From positions 19,533,339 to 19,597,338 of the forward strand of contig OX419342.1 of the NCBI GenBank assembly GCA_948470475.1: a stretch of 64,000 nucleotides of DNA, written 5' to 3'. The stretch is from Galaxea fascicularis (taxonomy: Eukaryota > Cnidaria > Anthozoa > Scleractinia > Euphylliidae). Position 1 is the stretch's first letter. Every line of letters begins with the position of its first letter. A program made the position numbers and the translations under genes. The notes beneath the pieces are model-generated. The model was not told the DNA's origin, searched no databases, and saw nothing but the letters and a program-made list of their open reading frames with translations. Positions 36,501 through 47,635 of the stretch are shown here, piece by piece.

Positions 36501-39500
36501 GATGACGTCATTGGTCACGTGACTTTGCTCACAAGTGCGTTTTTGCTCACTGTGTGAAAAAGCAGTCAACGTGGTTTGAAGCACAATGGTGTGAGCCATT
36601 TCGGACTGCCCGGGTACCGAACAAAATATAAATATTAAGGGCTATGTACAATTTTCAAAAAGTGGGAGTCTGGGTACAAGTGCTATCTCGCGTTGCATTA
36701 AGCGCGAGGAAACAAAAATTTGGATATTGGTAGATATTTTAATGAAATATACATTTTTGTCATTTTCAATGCTGTGACGTCATCGGTCACGTGACCAGAA
36801 CGGACCGAAGTTTAATATTCGCTCTAAAAGTTTACTAGAACCTTTCTCCAAGAATATTTTTAAGCGAAGTTGTAGTTTAATAAATAGTGTTTTAAAAAAT
36901 GGTCATGATTACTTTTTCCTAAAAAAGTGCGGCAGTAGAAAATCTAACTGAAAAGTTTGTCAGCTTCCTGCTCAACGACCATTTGAGGTAGGAATAAAAG
37001 AACTTTTTGCAAAAGGCTTGAGAGTATGCTCTTTATGATGGCGTTGTCAGTTTCTTCTAATTTCAATTGTTTTTGGCGAGGATCGATTTTTAAGATTTTT
37101 TTCAGAGGAGAGGGCCTGGAGGAAAGCACGAAAACGAGGCTATACTTTTGCACGCTTTTCGTTCATTGCGACGGTGCGCCACAAAAGGTTAGCTAGAAAA
37201 AAATTTTTCCAAGGACTGGACAACGGACTGGACTTGCATTTTCTTTAAACGGAACTTTTGACGACTTTTTTAATTATTTTTTTTTATGGCTGCTGTCTGC
37301 TTAGGGACAATGTATACTTGAGAAGGTAAGTTGATACAGATAGTTGTTGCTGTTTGTTAAAAAACAAAACAAAACAAAAAGCGCGCTTGTGGTACACTTA
37401 AATACACTTCCCACCTAAAAAGTGTTGTTTAATTCTTGAAATTATAAAACTTAAACTAGAAGTTGCAGCAATGCGAATGAAATCAAATTAATGCTAACAT
37501 TAAATGAAACAATTTAAGTTGCTTAAGGCAACCGATGCAAGCTCAGTAATTTTACTAAATACGATATTTGAAGGTTAAAACGTATCGTAAACAGTGACGG
37601 AATAAATGATTACTTAAAACGTTACCTTCATTCGCACAGACATCAAAACTTTATTTTATACTGTCCATGAACTAAATTCCCTATTACAATTATAACAAAG
37701 TGTACAATAAAGCCATTATTCAAAGTATTGCCTAAGAAAAATAGTAGCGCATAAACAAATACTGGAACAGTTCGTGCTTTCAAAGGGATTACTCTACTGA
37801 ATTACACGATTCTGACACATAACTTTAATTTGAGTGGCGAAACATTTTGTTGTATCTGAAAAATTACTGTACTACAAAAAACGTTTTCACAGAGGTTGTA
37901 ATGCGTGGGAGTTCACATAATTTAATTCAATTTTTATAAAGCTAAAAATTGTATGTCAAAGATTCAGCAGAAACAGAGAAAAGTTTTAAAATCACGGCTG
38001 TTTGTGCGAGTTCGTGTACGTGCGCGCTAAACGCGGAAAGTACCTAACTCTGAAGACGTCAAGTACTTACGTTTATGTCAAGAACCAGTCGAAAAAAACA
38101 AAGAAAGATTAGTAAATAATTGTTTTAATAGATTTTGCAGTTTTACAAAGTATTACGCTTCTGGTTTGTGGCACCTATTTACAATAGGTAGTCTGAGGAA
38201 AAACCTTTTTACAACAATGAATAAATTATAAGCTTGAGCTTACGATAAATTTCATTTGAAGCTATCTTTTAAATTGAGGGGAAATTAAAATGTAATTTGC
38301 TATAAGAATGGGTCCAACACAGAAATCCTGAAAACCTTCTTCACAAACAAACTGACGAGAGACTTGAAAACCAAATTTGAGAGTAGGCTTAACTTCTTGC
38401 CGAGCCATACAAAAGTTGGGCACATAAACAAAGACAAAGCTCATCCAGTGGCTTATCGGTTGACCGTAAGTTTTTTGAAGAAAACGACTAAACAAAAGGT
38501 CAACGGTAAATACCTTCTCCAATCGTCGAAAAAGCTACATCGGGCCACTGCGTAAATCGCACATCCTTCGTCTTTAATTTAGTCATGCTCAAAGCACGGC
38601 GGGAAAATTTATGTGTTGTTGAATGCAGTCGCGGCGCGAATACAATCCCTTTCACAACGCTTTAGATACATCCAAAAAGCCGTCCATCAATTCTTGATAT
38701 AATTCTTCCCAGAGTGGCCAGTTAAAAATATTTTCACAGTGTAACACATCTTCAGGTGACCTAGTCGAAGTGGCGGAAGGAGAGTCGAGTCGAACGAGGT
38801 ATCGCTCAGCGTTGACGTGGAAGTCGTTAATCCACTGACTTGAACTAAAGTTTTATGCTTCGGACTAGAAATTTTCCATTACATAGTTCTGAATTTGACG
38901 GCAAATCTCCCATTTTGGTGACCATTTCAGCTTTTCACCACAGCTCTTTCACCACACAAATCTTCCACAGTCTAACACATCTTCAGGTGACCTAGCGGAA
39001 CGAGAGTCGAACGAGGTATCGCACAGTGTTCATGTGCTCGTTAATCCACTGACTTGGTCTAAGGTTTTATGAGACAGGCTCAACCAAATTTCAAAATCAT
39101 TTCACTGTTTTGAATGTAGTTAAGCTTTGGACTAGAAATTTCCCATTACTTTGTTAAACTTGACCGCAAATACCACTTTCACCAAAGCTACAGCGCTGTC
39201 GCAAGCAAACTGTCGCTTCGTTTCAGTAGGTCGATTCACTTTCTGTGATTGGTTAAACAAAATGACGTATGAATCGCGAGGTGTAGAGAATCTACGATTC
39301 GATGACAAACATAGCGGGAAATGTCCTTATTTTAACCAAAGAAAAAAATTGCAAAACATTTAATTTTTGGTTTATCGTGAACTAAAAAGACTGTCAGAAC
39401 AAGAGCGGATAGGCGTGTTTTCAGAGCATCTCTCTCTCTCTCTCTCTCAACTAAATTTTTTTTTGGTAGTAGCTTCAGTACACGTCTATTATTTCTATTT

Positions 39501-39690
39501 CTGTATTGTAACCGTTTTCTCCATTTTTACTTTGCTTCAGTGTTGCCCCTGTTAGTCATGTCTCGCCGTAATATATGGCATTAAAAGTTACCCTTTTCGG
39601 CCATCATTTTGTTTCTTTGCCTTATATCTACCTTTTTATGGGATATATAATTATATATTGTTATTTCCGGTTTCACTTGTAATGATGATG

Positions 39691-39723
<33 letters not shown>

Positions 39724-42700
39724 TGGCCCCATAATCTGTCTTCCTGTCATGTGGAAGCTCTTTACAGGGATAATATCTGAGAATGGGCCGACCGCCGACA
39801 GGCAGTCTGGCAAAAAGTCCCTAAAACACAAACAGCGGAGATAAACATGGTAAACCAACGCATTTTATATGGACTTGACGTTTCGTATGCTAGGCAACAT
39901 ACATTTTCAAAAGTGACCGTTTATATACTTTTGATACAGGGATCTGGCAACGAGATTAAGAAAAACTATCTTAACAGTAAACATTTTCATTTCACACGTT
40001 TACTGTTTTTCGTTTCCAGACCCTTAAATTGAAAGTATATAAACAGTTTTCACAATAAAATAAACGCCATTCTTCATCATTTTGAAAGCTTTTCCTAATA
40101 AGCTAATGAAAAATTTCGTGTCATATGCACTTTAAGTTTTGCCAGAGTTTTCCGTTTTTCCATGATGACTCCCTTTCCGCGATTTGTGAATAAGTTGAGG
40201 TTATATTTGGGACGGTTCATTGCATCTTAAATCTTTTACCCACAAGTCACGTATACGATTTTCATGTATTGACATTCATTTATCTATCACGGGTTTAAAG
40301 ACCAGCGCCCAGTTGGCATGCCAGCTTATATTGCAATCGCAACACAGAGGTCGTAGATTTATTTATTCAAAAATTTGGTTTTATCTACGGAGTTGAAAAA
40401 TGTAAATTGACCACCGTACTTTTGATCCTCATAATCACGCAGTCCTGAAAAGCATCATTCTTAATAACTTTAAATGATCCCGAGGCTGGTAAAATATTTT
40501 CGCAGCATCCACTAATTTCATTCAAACGCGACAAAGACGTAGGCAGGTTTTTGGTTAGAAGCGCACTCAAAACAAATGAGCAACCCTGCACTTTGAAATG
40601 CGCGCGCTAACAATACTTAACTTGTCCTTTCATTCAAAACACTAGCAAAATATTGGAACCTAAGCGATCTGTTAAGATCACCGTTTGTTTCACATGCACC
40701 TCCGAAAATGTCATTTATTGCATAACCTGTACGTTATGCAACACGTTATGCATAGGTGAGACAGGAAGACGACTGGGCGACCGATTCTGCGAACACCTTC
40801 GCGATGTTGAGAAGAACGACAAAGATGCATCTAAGCCAGTTGCTTGTCATTCTCATCTCCACAACCACTCCAAACAACAACACATGGCTATCTGCGGTCT
40901 TTCACTACATCAAGGTTCGACGAAAAGCCGCAAAAATCTGGAACTGAAAACTGAATTCACCTTCCAAAGCAGAACCCTCAATCCCCACGGCGTTAACAAA
41001 CGCTTTTCATAATGTATTCCGATTTTTCATGTTGCCATGTTACCATCAATAGTGTAGCTCCATCTCCACTATATAAACTACACACAACCCATATTTCCTC
41101 GATTCACTCTGACGAAGGGCTAACGCTCTAAAAGGTAGCTTTTAGAATCCCTGTACGATGGTCAATTTACCCCATTTTTGTGTAAATCCACCCGGCCGAC
41201 GGACACAGGTTAATTTGCATTTATAACTAAGATGGCCCATCAGAAAGCCCTATCAATACAACAGAAAAAAACTGTTTAGCAGTATTAGGGCTATTTATAC
41301 GAGAAAAATAGGCCACGGCTTAAATAAAACGCGAACTGGGTCGCTTATATGAGATGCGAAGTGCTCCTACAAGCCCCTGCTTATTAAACCGAGCTCAAAA
41401 CCCTCGCGTTATTCAGTGGAACCTCGATTTAACGAACCTCTATACAACGAAGTCCTCGGTATAACGAACGATATTCTTCAGCCCGGCCAAGGTTACAGAG
41501 AAATGAATGGAACAGAACCTTGATGTAATGAACCGATCGATGTAACGAAATCCTCACAATCCAGAAGCCCAAACGAAAAATGTACCCCGATATAACGAAG
41601 AAATGTCAACACTTGACAAAAGATAAATGCGGAACGGACCGAAAAGGATTAAAATCCTTTTTAAAATCCTGTAACAACAGAACAACTTCACAATTAACTG
41701 CTCCTCTGATTATAAATACAGAAACTGACACTATCGACACATCTACAGGTCCGCTCTATCCTCTTTGTCTCTTATTAGCTCTATTAATTTCTTTATTTTT
41801 TAAGGCGTCTTGTGGCAAAAGGTATAAGTAGCCGGAATTTCTGGTCCAATGCCTTAGTTTCTCCGTATGCCAGACACTCCCACTGAAATTTGTTCTCCGT
41901 TGAGATCCGGAAATGATGGATAGCGCAACGTGACCTCGATATAACGAATATTTTGGTTGTGTTTCCTCAAATTTCATTATATCGAGGTTTTTGATATAAC
42001 GGACCCTCGATATAACGAAACAATTTCTCCAGCCCTTGGCACTTCGTTAAATCAAAGTTTCACTGTACAAGCCGCGGCTTGTGTAAGACGTGAATGGTAG
42101 GTTCGCGTCATGTTTGTGTGAACCGTGGCTTGGGCCTGTTTCAAACGTCGCGCCACTGCCGTATCGAACCAAATTGAATTCGACCCGACTGTGGCACGAC
42201 TATAGCACGGTAGTGGTTTCAAACGTCGAATTTAATTCAGTCGAGTTAAAAGCTGTTGCTGTAAATGTTAGGAAACTCGATAAAACACAGCTTTCCTCTC
42301 AACACAACATTTAATCGCCGTTGACATCGATATACAACTTCACTGATGGGCGATCAGACAAGGAACAAACAAGGAGCATAAACAGGGTCACGTGACCTAA
42401 GGATGACCTTCTAGGGTAGGTATATTAGTTACAAGTTCAGTTTGTCAGGTTTTCTGATCAGTCTTCCAGTGTGGGAGCGGCGGGCTGTAACAGTAAACAT
42501 GCGTCAAACCATAACAAACGGGTATTCATACTTTATGAATTCAGTTCGGCACGGCAGTAACATGTCGTTTGAAACCATGCCGTGCCACTGCCGTGTAGCA
42601 CGACAGACCCTGTCGAATTTAATTGCTGTGTCGAACTTAATTCTAGTTGTCTCACCAAATGGTTTCAAACGTCGCGCTACTGCCGCGCTAACGCCGAATT

Positions 42701-45700
42701 TAATTCCTGAATTTAGTTCGACACGGGAGTAGCGCGGCGTTTGAAACAGGCCTTGTTTTCCTCTTATAAATATGTTGCCCTATTGTTTCTTACCAGAAAT
42801 AAAGTCCCTGTAAATTTACCTGGTATGCACATGGCACAACTCAGTTTACAAATTTTAGTCATATACTGGTGATTAGACAAGCAATCACCAGCTGATGCCC
42901 ATGACTGACAATCCGCCGGTATCCAATCTTTACATGAAAAATCTGATGATGAAATGAAATTGTATTTGTTGTTACTTTGAGTTACTGATCACATCAACAA
43001 TTCAGTGGCAATGGTTTTATAATTATATAAGTCACAGCTGTCTGACAAAAAGTCCCCCTTTCAAGACCGATACAGTTCCTCCTGAAAAGCCATCGATTTT
43101 TTTTGGTCACATTTTGAGAATACGGTGGATTTTGATCACAGCTGGCCTGAGCTCTCACTATGGAAGACAAGACAAGGCAAGAGCTTGTTGATAATTTACA
43201 GAGTAATAGGATAATTTAAAATCGAGATGGGAACACATTTTACTTCCTGCCTTATACAGTAATTTGTTCTTTATAGTCGAACCTTAGTGGGCTGGTAGGA
43301 GCGGGACTTACTTTGTGACTGATCGATATGAAACGTTTCGCCCCTGGTTTCGCCGTTGTTGTATTTCTCATTTTCATTTTATGCATAGTTGCCCGTGCTC
43401 GTCCTCAAATGTACAATGTGTTCGCATTCTTGGTAGAGAAAGTGTTTTCAGTTGAAAGATAAAAAGATGAGAGAGGTACCTCGACAGCTGTGAGGACAAG
43501 ACGCAGTCCATCCTTTTTCCAAACAATAACTTTGCCCATGCCTCTCCAATTCTGCAGCACATTTACTTGATAAGTCCATTTGCTTGAAGGGATCCCCTAA
43601 ACAATACATTGTTTTAAGCGGTCGTTTTAAGCTCTGTCGCTTCTAAAAGGTTGTGTTCCATCGGACAATCCTGATCGTAAGTACTGATTATTAACGCAAA
43701 ACCTCACGTGACATTTCTTAAGGGGCATTTTTGTTTCTGTTTTTTTTTTTTAATGGTAAAATTTAGTTACAAATTAAGTCAAGTTGCATTTAGGTGACCA
43801 AAAGGGAAAGACAGAGAGAAACCGTGACATGAGGTCACGCGGAATATCTTCTGATACTTTTGCCATGTTTAGCCGACCGTCGCGGTAGGCCGAGTTAGCT
43901 TAAACCAGGATTTATATATTCGCTGTTAAGATTATGCAGGATAATTGTTTTACTGATATTCAATGCATCGACAACGAGACATAGTTTACTGTATTAGTTA
44001 CAGAAAAGATTTTTTCCTTGACACACGAAAACATCTCGACTGTATTTGGAGAGCGCTGGTATCTACACAAATATAATATTACAAACAAAGAGCGAAAATA
44101 AAAGGAGGAAAGGGCACATAAAGGCTAATAAAAATTTCGATAAATCAAGAGGAAAGAGATGTTCTATCCTCCATATGCATTGGGTAAGTGCTTCATTGAT
44201 TTTACAAGGGTATAAGTCTGAAGGTACATTCTAAGCGAAGATCTAAGTGGCGGCCGGCATCGACGAAGGTCCAAAGTAAAAGTTAGATTAGAATTTCGCA
44301 ATAACAATTAATTTTCTCGGTGATATACAACATCACTTATATTCTTACTACATAAGCTTAAAAGCAAGTGAGAACACCAGCTACATGAGCATAAGAACAT
44401 ATACACGCACGCGCAGAATACATTTTTTGACGCAATCCTCGATACCTGGTCTCCCCGATGTTTAAAAACAAGATGGCTGACGATAATGAGATATTTCTCT
44501 TTGCGTTACTTGTGATAGCGCCCGCCATTTTGTTTGTGACACTTTCCGCAGAAGTCTGGGTCAAAGTGACCTGTGATTGGTTGGAAGGCTTGAGCTTATG
44601 CTAATGTCGGCCCCGTTCTCACTTGTGAAAACTGCGACATTAGCATAAGCATAAGCACCAGCCGACACAAGAAAAACAAACATATTAGTTTTTCTTATGC
44701 TTATGCTTAGGTCGCGGGTTTTTAAAGTTATGCTTATGCTTATGTTATGCTTATGCTTGTGCTTATGCTTATGCGCTAGTGAGAATCAGCCTTTAAGTTT
44801 CCCTGCTACTGACAAGGGGTGACAAGGTAAAACATATGACACTAACCTGGAGAACACATCTTGCATGTTAACTTGCAACTTTGGCTCATTTCGCGGGGGC
44901 GTGTACCACAGAAGAAATCAGTCGTATTGCAATTTGGCTGATTATCGTAGCAAAATTCATCTGGAGAAGGGTAAAGTAATTGAGTTACCATTTGTAAGTA
45001 GTATTTTCTTATAAAGCAGGGTAATTAATTAAATTCTGATTAAGTGATTAATGCGAATAGCGGCCAATTCACCAACGTGCTAGTGGGTCTGCACTGACCT
45101 AACCATAGCATGAGGTGAATTGTTCCTTGCAACGTACGATATACCTTTCATGTTCTCTCAACGAATTTAATATGACATAAAAGTTCAATAAGGTTAAGCA
45201 GTGATAGGTTACAGCCTCCAAGAAAGCCAAGCTATTTTTCTATATTATAAATTGGATTTGGTATTGTATTATACGTTAACGATGTTAACGCCCAGGATGA
45301 GGCCATTCGCGCAATGGAGGATTGCATTAAAGATATAAGGAACTGGCTTATTGAAGGTCGGCTGTTGCTCAATGATGACAAAACTGAATTTTTAGTTATT
45401 GGAACTCGTCAGCAGTTAAATAAATTAAGTCTATCAGTACTTCATGTAGGTGATCACACGATCGATCCTTCGGTTAACGTAAGGAATTTGGGATCGATAT
45501 TTGACAATTCGATTAGTATGGATTCTCACATAAATCAAATTTGCAAGATTGCTTTTTACCATATTCACAATATCCGTAGAATTTCTAAATACCTTTCACA
45601 AGAATCCCTAAAACATTAGTTCATGCCTTCGTTACGTCCAGTCTCGATTATTGTAATAGCCGACTTTATGGCCTTCCCAAATATCAGATAAGTAAACTTC

Positions 45701-46266
45701 AACGTGTACAGAACGCTGCAGCCAGATTAATAACGAACACTAAAAAGTATGATCATATCACGCCAGCTTTATATAACCTTCACTGGCTACCTGTGTTTTA
45801 CCGCATCTCTTTTAAAATTTTAATTCCTACATTTAAGGCTATTTATAATATCTAACCTAGCTATATTAGTAACTTAGTGTCTATTAAGTCGTATTCTGTT
45901 TATTCGCTTTGATCAAATTCTTCATTATTTTTGGACTGTCCGAAGGGACGTATGCTTTCCACATTGGGAGCTCGTTCTTTCTATGCTGCTGCCCCCACAC
46001 TGTGGAATAGCCTTCCAGCAAATATTCGGGAAATGACATCATTTAGCATCGTTAAGAAAAAACTTAAGTCATATCTTTTTAATTTAGCTTACTACAAGTA
46101 ATTCTTAGCAGTGGCACTGGGTGGTGGTCAGTTGTGTATTTTACGTATTAGGTTTTATTGATATTTATTTATATAATATATATATATATATATTATACAT
46201 TTTTAAATTCACTTGTAAAGCACTTTTGATCATTTTAATGTTAAAAGGCGCTATATTAAGTATGTA

Positions 46267-46311
<45 letters not shown>

Positions 46312-46461
46312 ATATTTGCATCGGCATTTACCTCTGTCTCTCCCCTTTGTCTCCTGTGCATCGACGTATTTGTCCCGAATCCTTGCCACTGGGTTGCTAT
46401 GTGACAAGACGACCAAAATTGAGACAGAAAGAACGAAGAGGCTGACACAGGTTGAAACCAT
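33260..46461 (-). CDS. Gene D: secreted ShKT protein with Gln/Pro/Val tail and Lys-rich end
   Basis: Six-exon minus-strand gene, predicted 512 aa: join of 46461-46332, 44960-44847, 43596-43480, 42942-42820, 34803-34021 and 33531-33260, every intron in phase 1. It has a signal peptide (about 1-21), a charged linker, a six-Cys ShKT unit (C47-C79), a four-Cys unit (C94-C119), a second six-Cys unit (C124-C159), a second four-Cys unit (C172-C192, Tyr195 in the Cys6 place), a long tail rich in Gln, Pro, Val and Leu (about 196-423), and a Lys-rich last exon. It is the largest gene because intron 4 is 8 kb and full of mobile-element remnants. It is the only member with a stand-alone four-Cys exon. 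The role is unknown; a secreted structural protein is the best guess. Confidence 0.77.
34021..34803 (-). CDS. Gene D exon 5: four-Cys unit and Gln/Pro/Val tail
   Basis: 783 nt, acceptor gcattttag, donor CCAG|gtaaaa, phase 1-1. Four-Cys unit (C172, C179, C188, C192; ends CPHTCRQY) running directly into about 225 residues of irregular Gln-Pro-Val-Leu-rich sequence with recurring LQPNG, QPTQ and VQTP motifs. Confidence 0.78.
35000..35095 (-). mobile_element. tRNA-derived SINE fragment
   Basis: Minus strand shows a B-box-like gggttcaagtcc with a tRNA-like preceding region (aagttagcactgtactgg). No complete cloverleaf. In intron 4 of gene D. Confidence 0.4.
39685..39723. repeat. (ATA)n microsatellite
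   Basis: About 13 AT-rich trinucleotide units in intron 4 of gene D. Confidence 0.75.
40620..41120 (+). mobile_element. Penelope-like element remnant with GIY-YIG region
   Basis: The frame at 40653-41012 encodes VIYCITCTLCNTLCIGETGRR followed by LGDRFCEHLRDV, then a His- and Cys-bearing region. This is the GIY-YIG endonuclease pattern found at the C-terminus of Penelope-like retroelements, here with CIG for YIG. The flank after the stop (tctgacgaagggctaacgctc) matches the 3' part seen near 11290. The reverse transcriptase part is missing, so it is a truncated copy. Confidence 0.6.
41414..42065. mobile_element. Pogo/Tigger-like MITE
   Basis: Ends CAGTGGAACCTCGATTTAAC and an inverted, diverged counterpart (gttaaatcaaagtttcactg). 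Many internal tcgatataacgaa motifs as in pogo-family termini. No transposase. In intron 4 of gene D. Confidence 0.6.
42133..42752. mobile_element. TIR element with internal subterminal repeats
   Basis: Ends GGCCTGTTTCAAACGTCGCG and its inverse. The gtttcaaacgtcg motif recurs inside at about 42210 and 42660, with gaatttaattc blocks between. It lies 67 bases from the pogo-like element, in intron 4 of gene D close to exon 4. Confidence 0.6.
42820..42942 (-). CDS. Gene D exon 4: six-Cys ShKT unit
   Basis: 123 nt, acceptor catcatcag, donor CCAG|gtaaat, phase 1-1. Cysteines 124, 132, 141, 152, 156 and 159 with QSWASAGDC and QYMTKIC, a clean ShKT consensus. Confidence 0.82.
43480..43596 (-). CDS. 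Gene D exon 3: stand-alone four-Cys ShKT-like unit
   Basis: 117 nt, acceptor ttgtttag, donor CGAG|gtacct, phase 1-1. Cysteines 94, 106, 115 and 119 with CPHSC. Cys1 and Cys6 are absent, and Phe122, supplied by the next exon, sits in the Cys6 place. It is the only four-Cys unit in the cluster not joined to a tail. Confidence 0.72.
44584..44796. mobile_element. ATGCTT-repeat MITE
   Basis: Outer aaggct / agcct inverted ends and a core of gcttatgctt / aagcataagc repeats in both orientations, able to form a long hairpin. In intron 2 of gene D, just left of exon 2. Confidence 0.5.
44847..44960 (-). CDS. Gene D exon 2: six-Cys ShKT unit
   Basis: 114 nt, acceptor ttctccag, donor CCAG|gttagt, phase 1-1. 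Cysteines 47, 54, 61, 72, 76 and 79, ending CKLTCKMCSPG. The Trp after Cys2 is replaced (NTTDFFC). Most like gene C exon 3. Confidence 0.8.
45270..46312 (+). mobile_element. Non-LTR retrotransposon (CR1/L2-like) 3' remnant
   Basis: Decayed C-terminal reverse-transcriptase region: NDDKTEFLVIGTRQQL, then VRNLGSIFD and a YHIHNIRRISKYL stretch. After a frame break it continues with LDYCNSRLYGLP, KLQRVQNAAARLI and LHWLPV. A stop and frameshift show it is dead. The 3' end has the family-like AAGGCGCTATATTAAG and a (TTA)n tail. It lies in intron 1 of gene D, antisense to the gene, ending about 20 bases from the exon 1 donor. Confidence 0.75.
46332..46461 (-). CDS. Gene D exon 1: signal peptide and linker
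   Basis: ATG at 46461-46459. Hydrophobic core CVSLFVLSVSILVVLS with likely cleavage near SHS, then the charged linker RIRDKYVDAQETKGRDR. Donor AGAG|gtaaat, phase 1. A predicted acceptor (ttttgacag) lies four bases before the ATG. An open frame continues into a TTA microsatellite, but that is intron. Confidence 0.77.
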
Positions 46462-47635
46462 CGCTCTGTCAAAACGGGAAAATAAATTTCAATGCACCTG
46501 CGTTTGTCGACGTCGCGCTTAACAACCTTACAACCTGTTTTCAGGGCCTAGGAAAACTTATAAGATAACACAAAAGTTTACTAAGGTGGTACTGTGACAA
46601 TGGCCAGAATCGAAAACGTCCGTGATTTTATTTTATTTTTTTCAGTTTTTTCTTTTTCAATAGTTGAATTGATTATATATTTGGATTACAAAATAATAAA
46701 AATGCGACCAAAGAGCACTTATAATCGCAAATTATGGGCCCTTGATTTTTACTTTAAGAGCTCTGCCTGGACATGAGAATTCTCAATGAGATCACAAGGA
46801 TCACGTAGGATTTCTATCAAGGTCAAGGACACAGACTGGGGGACTCCTGGAGCAAATTGATTTGTCTGTCGACAACTTCCCGCCTACCGCCCCTGCCGGG
46901 ATAAGCTTTGTAACCCAGCATGCCTCTGGGAAGTTTAATGTGTCCATGGCGGTCTGGCCGAGCTTATCGACAAAATTAATCGGGGAAGCTTACTCGAAAA
47001 AAAATTTTCAAGCAGGAGCTATAGCAGTAGTTTTGGGTTGAGATTGGGCTAATAGGAAGCGTTTATATCTCTTCTTTGATCGTGTGGGGGAAATGGGTAA
47101 GCAGTTATGTTTTCAATGTTTTTTTTTTTCTTCGCTCCGAGCTGCTGACAATCTGCAACGAGTGTTCTGCCTTGCGTTTCACTTTTCTGTAGGAAACCGA
47201 AACTGGGAAATCCGGCTGAAATGCCCTAGAACCAGCCTGGAAAACTATTATACATCAAACAAAGCAACAGTGTATCGAAATAGGTTAATTTTATTAAGAT
47301 AATATGGTATTTTCTGCCTTGTAAAACAAATACTCGCGTGTTATACTTTCCCGCCTATGTGCTTATTCAAACTGTATAACACAACACCATGCATGTTTAC
47401 GCGTTACTTATGTTGAGCTTGGGGCGTCTGTGTTGAGACGAAATGTATCCTCGCGCGTGCTTCGTACAAAATATGCGACTATTAAATGCTTATGCCCGGA
47501 ATAAATCTACCTCATTGCCGTGAATTTTCAATTAATTGTATTGGCTCAAATCATTGTCAACTGAGTTATCATTAAAGAAGGTATAATATGTCTAGCCGAC
47601 AAAAGTAAATTGGTGATCGCCTGGTTTTCTCTTAC

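Larger units (their letters stand above)
34804..42819. other. Gene D intron 4
   Basis: 8 kb intron, the longest in the cluster. Holds a SINE fragment, two near-identical TGACGTCA/CACGTG blocks at 36.5 and 36.8 kb, an ATA microsatellite, the Penelope-like remnant, the pogo-like MITE and the second TIR element. No further ShKT exon seen. Confidence 0.55.

Noticed and set aside
4956..44960. Calling the cluster potassium-channel toxins
   Set aside because: The ShKT fold is used widely in non-toxic secreted proteins; the Lys-Tyr pair is absent and the tails point to structural roles.
46165..46331. Poly-Asn/Ile extension of the gene D signal peptide
   Set aside because: It is intronic: a phase 1 donor ends the exon at 46332 and the extension is the TTA tail of a LINE.
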